Shown here piece after piece: positions 10,366 through 18,787 of a stretch of 42,046 nt of DNA. The notes beneath the pieces were generated by a model. That model searched no databases. It saw only the letters and a list, made by a program, of their open reading frames with translations, and was not told the origin of the DNA. Numbering within the stretch: position 1 is the stretch's first letter; each line of letters opens with the position of its first letter. The stretch is from the NCBI GenBank assembly GCA_008000375.1, contig SMOI01000274.1:1-42046 (forward strand), in the 5' to 3' direction. The position numbers and the translations under genes are program-made. The stretch is from Poteriospumella lacustris. Lineage: Eukaryota; Sar; Chrysophyceae; Chromulinales; Dinobryaceae.

Positions 10366-11093
10366 TCAGCCGTCGATGGAGGCGCCGACCAGCGACCACA
10401 GGTCCTGCGCCACGTCGAAGTCGGTCTTGACATTCGTATCAATGTCGAAACTCTGCAGTTCATGTCGTCTGTCGCTTCCAATACCTGTCCATACAAAAAC
10501 ACAACGTCATGGCGTGTCAAACAGGAACGACGTGCAACGTGCCGACGGTCTTACATCCGGCGAGATGGCCCGGGGCGGCCGAGTAGTCCCAGGTGATGTT
10601 CGAGATCTTCCCGTAGAGACTGATCGCATACGCGGTGCGCGAGTCGGATATTGATGAGTTGACTTTGAATTCTTGAGTGCGTTCCTGCAGTGTGACACAA
10701 GTGTCCGCCAGTTTGACGATGTTGTGGCGCTTTGTTTCAATCTCGCGCACGAGGTTGTCCAACGATCTTTGGTAGTTTTCTTTGTCGACAATCTTCTTTA
10801 GCGTAGTTTCATGCTCGCTGGTGGATGGTGCCATGATTTCACCTTCTTTTTGTGCCACCTGAGTGCTCATCGCTGCACAAATGATACTTAGTTCTGCCGC
10901 AGGAGGGAAGTGGTTGCTCACTACCGCACGTACCTTTGATCAATTCCTTCGCATCCCGAACATTCTGTTGGCTGTTGGTAGCAATTTCTCGTCGCATTTT
11001 CGAGATGTCGAACAAGTCATTGACGTCGTCTTCGCGGTCGAACAACTGGTCCAACTCGTTCAGAATCGCCTTGAGAGATTGAATGTCACTCAT
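10366..11093 (-). CDS. SPC24: Kinetochore protein Spc24 (Ndc80 complex), three exons
   Basis: The exons are 11093-10934, 10872-10555 and 10484-10366. Introns of 61 bp (donor GTACGT, acceptor GTGCAG) and 70 bp (donor GTAAGA, acceptor GGACAG) are both phase 1. The joined frame encodes 198 residues, close to human SPC24 at 197. Residues about 1-125 are helical and charged, consistent with the coiled coil that dimerises with Spc25. The C-terminal globular domain carries ISNITWDYSAAPGHLAGCIG, then SFDIDTN and the terminal DLWSLVGASIDG, matching the WDY...PG...G and LWSLV landmarks of Spc24. The Ndc80 complex links kinetochores to spindle microtubules, and Spc24 forms its kinetochore end. The gene is in opposite orientation to its permease neighbour and uses more A/T-ending codons than it. 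An alternative exon 2 acceptor would leave a 35-bp intron and is less likely. Confidence 0.88.
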
Positions 11094-11692
11094 CGCTGAT
11101 GATTGGACTCTTTCCTGATTCAAAATAATTGTGCACAGGATGGGTTTTTCCTTGGATGTAGCACTGGAGACGTCTCAGCAATCTGCAGCAGTTTTCACGA
11201 GTTCATTCAGCACGGTCTTCTATTTCAGTTCGGCAGTGGCAGTGTTTCAAACGACTATTTTTGGCCGTTTCGAAACGCTCGGCGACTGTGGCTGTGTCGG
11301 CGCGGTTTGTGTTGCTTTGTGTTTTTGTGTGTGCAGCGGCAGTCCGTCCGAAACGGTCGCCAGTCTTTTGTCCGTTGCGCAGAGGTGACCCTAAAGTAAA
11401 CATCGAATTCATAGCTGGCGTCGACTTGGACGGCAAAAACCGAGGCGGAGCGGGTGGGCGGCCGGGCGATGAGGAGTGCAGTTGATCCTGACCGAACTGC
11501 TGCCCCAGCGAACGCAACAACGTTATCGATTTCTCCGTGGGCGACAGGCTTCGAAAAAATTCTGCGTGCATTGGCAATCTAATTATTCCCCACCGCAAAC
11601 CTTCTGGACATTTACCCTCGAGAACCCATTCTTCTCCTCGCTCAACATGATCTGTTATACTATGGCGACTCTCCTTCAGTAAACCAGCCACC
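11094..11692. promoter_or_regulatory. Divergent promoter region between SPC24 and permease A
   Basis: About 600 bases separate the two start codons. The SPC24 side is AT-richer and holds the CGTTTCGAAACG palindrome (11266-11277). The right part (from about 11460) is duplicated upstream of permease B at about 15840-16045, and from 11573 and 15926 the two copies are collinear. The duplicated part therefore likely carries the promoter and 5' untranslated region of the A/B genes. Confidence 0.55.
11266..11277. promoter_or_regulatory. Palindrome CGTTTCGAAACG
   Basis: A perfect 12-base palindrome with the same core as the sites in the left tandem array. A half-similar TTTCAAACG lies about 20 bases upstream. 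The position between two divergent genes fits a regulatory site, but this is inference. Confidence 0.4.
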
Positions 11693-13507
11693 ATGACCGA
11701 GGTGAAAGCTCCCTTCTCCCCCGCCTCGAATGATCTGCTCGATAGGTCGTTCACTGCTGGTTTTCCGCAAATCTACCTGCTAGGTGTGCTTCCTCCCACC
11801 ACAGTTTCTCCTGTCCGATGACTCATTCCTTTTGAGTGACTCGTTCTTAGGTCTCGCTTTGATTCTGGCCGGTCCTGTCGGCGACTGGAACCGCGGCTTC
11901 ACGATCGGCTTCTGGTCGTATTTCCTTGAGTTCATGATCATCTCGTTCGGCTATCTGATGCTGATGACGTGTCTGGCGGAGATGACGTCCATCGTGGCCT
12001 TCGCGAGCGGTGCGTACGGCTACGTGCGGTGCTCGGTGGGGCCCTTCGTCGGCTATCTCATCGGCGTATGCGAGCTGATGGAGAACAGCTTCGTGTCTAT
12101 CACCTGCGTGTACGCCTTCGCCTACGGTGCGACGGCCACCTCGGGGATGTCTCGCAACTTCGAGCCGCTGTGGATGCTGCTGTGCTACGTGGGTCTCTTC
12201 GTTCTGCACAGTCGCGGCGGCTGGTACTTCTGGACGTCGATGTGCATCTTCGCGGTGCTGACCGTGGCGCTGGTCGTCGTGTACTGCATGACGGTCATGG
12301 TCTCGCCGGCACCCGGCCAGGCGAATCTGATCGACGAGCCGCACGAGAAGTTCGTGGACGGCGGCGCGGGGTTCATGGAGAACCTGTACCGCCCGACGTG
12401 GCTGTACATCGGCGCGGAGACGCTGACGATCGCCGGCAAGAACATCGCCAATGTGAGGAGCTTCCGCGTCTTTGACTTGCCGCCGTGTTCAGCGCTGACG
12501 TTGCCGCTCTGTCGTGTGGTGTGACGTAGGGTCCGGACGTGATTCCGAAGACGTTCATGTGGGTGCTGCTGACGATCTTCGCGCTGAACGTGTGGATGAT
12601 CTTCTCGACGGCGATCGTCTACGAGGGCGGCGTCTGGTCCGAGCTCGTGCTGCACGTCCTGCCGCTGTCCTACGCCTTCCACGAGACGCTCGGCATGTCC
12701 TACAAGGCCGCCGCCGCGCTCGTGCTGGCGCCCAACTTCGCCGCCGCGCTGGGCTTCCTGTACGCGGCGATGCACCTGACGCAGGCGATGTCGTTGTCGG
12801 GGCTCCTGCCGCCGTTCTTCCAGAGAACCGTCACAGACGCGCGCGTGCCCATGCGCTCGCTCATCGCCAACTGCGTCGGGCAGTACGCGATCACAGTCAT
12901 CGGCTGGGCGGCGAGTCCGGCGCCGCCGTTCTTCGCGCTGTGCGTGATCGCGGCGTGCGTGGTGTACGTGGGCGTGTTCGCGGCGTACCTCACGTTCCAC
13001 TACAAGTACGCGAGCATGGAGCGCAAGTTCCGCAACCCCTTCGGCGTGGTGGGGGCGTGGATCGGCATCGCGATCTTCGCGGTGACGTTCGGCGTGGTGG
13101 CCGTCGTCACGGTCGACTCGTACGTTGTCTACGTGTTCGTCGGCATCCTCGCGGTCGCGTCGCTGTACTACCACCTCGTGGTGGAGGCGCGGCAGTTCTT
13201 CTCGCCGGAGGAGCAGAGCCGCTTCATGAAGGCCTACATCCTCAACGCCAACAAGCGCAGGCGCGAGCGCTCGACGTTGTCGCGCATGCTCGAGCGCGTC
13301 GGCTGGCTGTCGCTCTCGGCCTCGAGCACGGTGCGCCACCTCAGCTCGAACCGCAGCGTGTCGCAGGTGTACCAGGTGCCCTCGACCATCGTCCTCGTCG
13401 CGCCGAAGACGCCGAAGGCGACGCAGGTGCTGCCGCTGACGACGGCGGTGGTCGCGACCATCGCCAAACTCGACGCCGACACCGAAGCCGACGTGTCGCC
13501 CGTGTGA
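11693..13507 (+). CDS. APC-superfamily permease A (short tail), three exons
   Basis: The exons are 11693-11783, 11851-12452 and 12530-13507, giving 556 residues. Intron 1 (67 bp, phase 1) splits the YLL-G codon, and intron 2 (77 bp, phase 0) follows GKNIAN. The start has a strong context, GCCACC-ATG. The protein has about 12 predicted membrane spans. TM1 carries the glycine-rich LALILAGPVGDWN, followed by FWSYFLEFMIISFGYL, CLAEMTSIVAFASGAYGYVR and GPFVGYLIG. This is the arrangement of APC amino acid/ethanolamine permeases (Aa_trans/AA_permease-like). The role is probably import of amino acids or amines across a membrane by ion-coupled transport; the substrate cannot be told. The cytosolic tail from about residue 470 is basic and short (87 residues), ending ADVSPV. 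The intron that C, D and E carry at YILN|ANK is absent here. Confidence 0.88.
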
Positions 13508-14220
13508 AGCCCGCCGCCCGCTGCGCCGTGTCGTGGTTCCTGTCGCTGTGCGGCTGTGTCTCCGAGTGTTTTTATCGCTGTGTCGCTGTGTCGTGTTGTA
13601 CCCTCTCTTTGTGTGCGTTCCGTTGCCTGTGCCGTTTTTCTTCTCTGTTGTCGCCCGCTGTTCGGCGCTTCTCTTCCCCACGTCCGCCCCGTCGCCGACA
13701 CCATCGTTTGTCTGTCCGCATCTCTCTGCCGCCGCGCGTCGGCGGCGCCTGTCGCCAGCCGGCGGCTTCTCTTCATCTGTTTCCGACGTCGCCCGCACGC
13801 GCGTCGCCTGTACATGGTCGCAGTTCGCCTGTGTGTGTTCTGTCTCTCGCGCTCCTCCGTCACGGGCAGCGGCGCGCTGATGCGCTTCCGTTTCCGTCGC
13901 ATCGCGCTGCCCGCTCGTGGCGGGGTCCGCCGCCTCATCGCTGATCGGCCGCAGCTGCGTCGGCTGTCGGCCCGTTGCTTTCGTTTCTTCTGCGTCGGTG
14001 CCGCCTTGCCACCGTCTCGCGGTCGCGCGCCTCCTCGCTGCTCAGTTCTCCTGCGTACGGCCCCGTCACTTCTCCCGTCCTACGTCGTACGCCTCGCAGG
14101 CCGCTCGTTGGCTTCGTAACTTGTAACGCGTTTCTGTAGCTGTCGGTTCCTCCGTTGGGGACTTCCACTTCCACTTCCACTTCCGACCGACCTTCCTTCG
14201 GTCGACCTCACCTCGCAATA
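13508..14220. other. Pyrimidine-rich 3' flank of permease A
   Basis: This region is C/T-rich on the + strand, and much of it is repeated in the 3' flank of permease B (17861-18390), with deletions there. It ends in four ACTTCC units at 14161-14184. No coding signal is credible. Confidence 0.55.
14161..14184. repeat. ACTTCC hexamer repeat, four units
   Basis: Four contiguous perfect units lie at the outer end of the permease A 3' flank. Confidence 0.8.
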
Positions 14221-14599
14221 GAAGTTAGGGTTAGGCTGCTGCAACGCCTCTGACAGCCTGCACGATGAACTTTCTTGTAGAGTTCATTATTCAATCATGC
14301 TACTACACCATACAACCGTGGGGAAAAAGGTATTGAAGTTGGTGAGACTGTCAGTATCACCAAAGGGCCACGGCCGGATAACAGCGAAAAGCACGCTACC
14401 GTTGACCAAGCTGAACTATTCTCCTTCAAACTCATTCGTACTTCCGAGACAGTGCGCTTTTCCGAAGATTCTTTCAAGCACATCGAGGATTCGGAGCCAA
14501 ATGAAGTCGAGGAAGGAACAAAGGGGGCAGCTTCCTCTGTCTGTTCCACCTGAAATTGAGCTATCGCCAAGCCTTGCATTCTGCGGGATAAAACCACGT
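14221..14599. other. AT-richer island, left part
   Basis: Base composition shifts abruptly from the GC-rich flank. It begins near a TTAGGGTTAGG motif (14225-14235), and a 7-base inverted repeat (ATGAACT/AGTTCAT) lies at about 14265-14287. One frame reads RGEKGIEVGETVSITKGP and stays open for about 80 codons before a TGA near 14550, suggesting decayed coding sequence, possibly the N-terminal part of the relic that follows. Confidence 0.4.
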
Positions 14600-15112
14600 T
14601 GTGGAACGAGTTGCGGCGCCAGCCAACGTGGCGAATATTACCGACGAGCGCTTGAAACCCAATGGGCGAATATGGACAAATGTTGGTGGCAGTGAAGTGA
14701 CTCTCGAGAAGAACCAGGTCGATCAAGCTGATCCTACTGCCCGGTTTCGATGGACATATGTTTTGCCGGACCTTCCGCAGACATCTTCTCCGCCACCAAA
14801 GAAGCTGCTGGATACCTTCAATCTATTCTTTCACCCGAAGATCCTGGACGGCATGTTGCCTTCTGGAGTGCTTCGCAAGTACGTTGCAAACCCTTTGATT
14901 TGTCTGAGTGGAGGACGTACCTGGCCCTTCATATCAATATGCCTATCGATGTTTTGCCGACTGTTTGCGACTATTGCCATTGTGAGGAATCATCACTATC
15001 TCACCAAATTCCAAGAGACAATGGTCATCGATTTGGAATGTCAAAGAACAGGTTCAAAGACATTGGCAGGCACGCCACCTTTGCAAAAAAAGATCCAGGG
15101 ATTCTGAGTTGA
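14600..15112 (+). pseudogene. Broken piggyBac-like transposase relic
   Basis: Two overlapping frames carry pieces that fit together as the N-terminal part of a piggyBac-type (DDE_Tnp_1_7) transposase. The first frame has KKLLDTFNLFFHPKILDGML near 14800-14860. The second has LSEWRTYLALHINM (about 14905-14946) and MSKNRFKDIGRHATF (about 15038-15082). In intact members, an FFxPxxL helix, a glycine-rich 'fiGl' helix and an MSRxRF motif occur in this order. The frame change and the stop at 15110-15112 show it is dead. No catalytic Asp region, terminal repeats or TTAA target duplication could be assigned. Family assignment is by motif resemblance only. Confidence 0.45.
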
Positions 15113-15770
15113 CTTTCTCATGTGTTTACGCGTTTATGCGGCTTTTGTTTACAGTAGTCTTTTTCATTAGGTTGTACACCGAGTTTGATTCTTCTTCTGT
15201 GTCATGATAACACATTGATGCCATACATGAATCCACCCACTCTTTTCTTCTGAATTTCGTTGTCGTGTGCAAAATTGTGCTTGCACTGGTCGAAAAACAT
15301 GGCCCGATAGAAGACGATGAGAGCATCCGGCCAGACCCATTCCTTCTCTTGGCTATCATCGAGTTGAAGCTCGCATTCCATCGCAAATCATGACAAAAGT
15401 GATAAGTCAAGGTTTGCAAACGCAAATGCCAGAAGAATTCCATTCAATTGCTACCCTAGCCTAGACCTTGGGTTCAGCGCACCCATTCACCACCAGCACC
15501 TTTACCCGTGAACGTTTCTCTTCTCGAATCAATTTTCAACATACTAAAGATTGTTTTCCTTGCTCAAGGTCACCACAAAAAACGTGTCAGGTCAAACAGA
15601 ATTGCAGCTGGAGGACCGATGTTTTCGGCTTCAATACACCAGAACAAAGACCATTTTGACCCATTCAAATCGTGGATATGAAAGAAAGGTCAATTAAAAA
15701 AACATCATTTCAAAAAGTTTCATTGAAATATGGTTTATATTCGATACGACATTGGAAAAACACTTTGGAG
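15113..15770. other. AT-richer island, right part
   Basis: This continues the low-GC composition. A + strand frame near 15258-15390 reads VVCKIVLALVEKHGPIEDDE and is open for about 40 codons. A 105-codon frame lies on the other strand. Neither is recognised. It is probably more of the decayed insertion, ending where GC-rich sequence resumes near 15770. Confidence 0.35.
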
Positions 15771-16045
15771 GGGGGCGGTCCCGGGTCCGCTGACTACTAC
15801 TGCTGCGCTGCGTGGGCGGGGCGGCGGTGGTGGTGGGCCGGACGGTGGGGAGTGCAGTTGCACCTCCCACCGCCAGCGAACACAACAACGTTATCGATTG
15901 TCGATCATGATGGGCAACAGGCTATGGCAATCTAATTATTCCCCACCGCAGAACTTCTGGACATTTACCCTCGAGAACCCATTCTTCTCCTCGCTCAACA
16001 TGATCTGTTATACTATGGCGACTCTCCTTCAGTAAACCAGCCACC
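15771..16045 (+). promoter_or_regulatory. Duplicated 5' flank of permease B
   Basis: From about 15840 the sequence matches the region upstream of permease A (about 11470-11692). There is a 15-base net length difference, then collinear near-identity from 15926. This is the left edge of the A/B duplication and the likely promoter and leader of B. Confidence 0.55.
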
Positions 16046-17860
16046 ATGACCGAGGTGAAAGCTCCCTTCTCCCCCGCCTCGAATGATCTGCTCGATAGGT
16101 CGTTCACTGCTGGTTTTCCGCAAATCTACCTGCTAGGTGTGCTTCCTCCCACCACAGTTTCTCCTGTCCGATGACTCATTCCTTTTGAGTGACTCGTTCT
16201 TAGGTCTCGCTTTGATTCTGGCCGGTCCTGTCGGCGACTGGAACCGCGGCTTCACGATCGGCTTCTGGTCGTATTTCCTTGAGTTCATGATCATCTCGTT
16301 CGGCTATCTGATGCTGATGACGTGTCTGGCGGAGATGACGTCCATCGTGGCCTTCGCGAGCGGTGCGTACGGCTACGTGCGGTGCTCGGTGGGGCCCTTC
16401 GTCGGCTATCTCATCGGCGTATGCGAGCTGATGGAGAACAGCTTCGTGTCTATCACCTGCGTGTACGCCTTCGCCTACGGTGCGACGGCCACCTCGGGGA
16501 TGTCTCGCAACTTCGAGCCGCTGTGGATGCTGCTGTGCTACGTGGGTCTCTTCGTTCTGCACAGTCGCGGCGGCTGGTACTTCTGGACGTCGATGTGCAT
16601 CTTCGCGGTGCTGACCGTGGCGCTGGTCGTCGTGTACTGCATGACGGTCATGGTCTCGCCGGCACCCGGCCAGGCGAATCTGATCGACGAGCCGCACGAG
16701 AAGTTCGTGGACGGCGGCGCGGGGTTCATGGAGAACCTGTACCGCCCGATGTGGCTGTACATCGGCGCGGAGACGCTGACGATCGCCGGCAAGAACATCG
16801 CCAATGTGAGGAGCTTCCGCGTCTTTGACTTGCCGCCGTGTTCAGCGCTGACGTTGCCGCTCTGTCGTGTGGTGTGACGTAGGGTCCGGACGTGATTCCG
16901 AAGACGTTCATGTGGGTGCTGCTGACGATCTTCGCGCTGAACGTGTGGATGATCTTCTCGACGGCGATCGTCTACGAGGGCGGCGTCTGGTCCGAGCTCG
17001 TGCTGCACGTCCTGCCGCTGTCCTACGCCTTCCACGAGACGCTCGGCATGTCCTACAAGGCCGCCGCCGCGCTCGTGCTGGCGCCCAACTTCGCCGCCGC
17101 GCTGGGCTTCCTGTACGCGGCGATGCACCTGACGCAGGCGATGTCGTTGTCGGGGCTCCTGCCGCCGTTCTTCCAGCCGACGGTGGGCGAGGCCAAGGTG
17201 CCCATGCGCTCGCTCGTCGTCAACTGCGTCGGACAGTACGCGGTTCTGGTGATCGGCTGGGCCGCCAGCGACGCGCCGCCGTTCTTCGCGCTGTGCGTGA
17301 TCGCGGCGTGTGTGGTGTACGTGGGCGTGTTCGCGGCGTACCTCACGTTCCACTACAAGTACGCGAGCATGGAGCGCAAGTTCCGCAACCCCTTCGGCGT
17401 GGCGGGCGCCTGGGTCGGCATCGCGATCTTCGGCGTCACGTTTTGGGTCGTGGCCATCGAGACGATCGACTCGTACGTCGTCTACGTGTTCGTGGCCGTG
17501 ATGGCGGCCGCGGGGCTCTACTACGCGTACGTGGTGGAGGCGCGGCAGTTCTTCTCGCCGGAGGAGCAGAGCCGCTTCATGAAGGCCTACATCCTCAACG
17601 CCAACAAGCGCAGGCGCGAGCGCTCGACGTTGTCGCGCATGCTCGAGCGCGTCGGCTGGCTGTCGCTCTCGGCCTCGAGCACGGTGCGCTACCTCAGCTC
17701 GAACCGCAGCGTGTCGCAGGTGTACCAAGTGTCGTCGACCATCGTCCTTGTCGCGCCGAAGACGCCGAAGGCGACGCAGGTGCTGCCGCTGACGACGGCG
17801 GTGGACACGACCGTCGCCAAACTCGACGCCGACACCGAAGCCGACGTGTCGCCCGTGTGA
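16046..17860 (+). CDS. APC-superfamily permease B (short tail), three exons
   Basis: The exons are 16046-16136, 16204-16805 and 16883-17860, giving 556 residues, exactly 4353 bases downstream of permease A. Exons 1-2, both introns and the start of exon 3 are almost identical to A; one visible change is Thr to Met in YRPMWLYIG. From 17177 (QPTVGEAKVP) to about 17530 the sequence switches to the type found in C and D, with VIGWAASDAPP and VTFWVVAIETIDSYVV. It then returns to A-type with the same short basic tail ending ADVSPV. Within the patch RKFRNPFG remains A-type, so at least two tracts are mosaic. The protein has about 12 membrane spans and the same likely role as A, with substrate unknown. 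The intron before the tail is absent. Confidence 0.88.
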
Positions 17861-18787
17861 TGCCCGCCGCCCGCTGCGCCGTGTCGTGGTTCCTGTCGCT
17901 GTGCGGCTGTGTCTCCGAGTCTTTTTATCGCTGTGTCGCTGTGTCGTGTTGTGCGGCCCTCTACGTGCACGTGCCGTTGCCTGTGTCCGTCTCTGTTGTC
18001 GCCCTCTGTTCCGCGCCCCGTCCCGTCACCGACACCATTGTCTGTCTGTCCGCGTCACTTTATCTGTTTCCGACGTCGCCCGCACGCGCGTCGCCTGTAC
18101 ATGATCACAGTTCGCCTGTGTGTTCTCTCGCGCTCCTCCGTCGCGGGCAGCGGCGCGCTATTGCGCTGCCCGCTCGTGGCGGGGTCCGCCGTCTCATCGC
18201 TTATCGGCCGCAGCCGCGTCGGCTGTCGGCCCGTTGCTTTCGTTTCTTCTGCGTCGGTGCCGCCTTGCCGCCGTCTCGCGGTCGCGCGCCTCCTCGCTGC
18301 TCAGTTCTCCTGCGCACGGCCCCGTCACTTCTGTTTTACGCCTCGCAGATCGGTCGTATGCATCGTAACTCGTAACGTGTTTCTGTAGCTGTCTCCTCTT
18401 TTCTGAGCGATCGTAGGCCACTGCTGCAGATCGAGATGCTCTCGATCGCTGACGGTTCCTCCGGTGGGGCAAGCGACAGACCCTAACCTAACCGGGCAAG
18501 AGACAGAGACGCGGAACAGCGAAACGGGCGGCTGGCCCCGAGCAGACGGACAACGGACAGGCCCGAGCTGCAGCGGGGCCTTCTCAGCGCACGAGGCAAA
18601 GATCCGTTGTGCACGACGACGACGGCGGCTCTCAACTGCCGCCGTGGCAGCAGTCGACGTCGCTTCGCCTTTGCGCCTCCCTCACGTCGCAGAAACAATT
18701 GTATCCACGGCAGATACCCACTCATTCAAGCGCTTCATCGTTGTGTCTCCGCGAAAGACACCTACACATTGACAGGCAGCAGTCACC
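17861..18787. other. 3' flank of permease B and 5' flank of permease C
   Basis: The first half (to about 18390) is the pyrimidine-rich 3' flank shared with permease A. Past it, composition is mixed, with a CCCTAACCTAACC motif at 18481-18493. The last 200 bases presumably include the promoter of permease C. No gene was recognised. Confidence 0.5.

Noticed and set aside
10873-10921. SPC24 exon 2 starting at the upstream acceptor (adding ELSIICA)
   Set aside because: It would leave an intron of about 35 bp, shorter than every other intron in the window.
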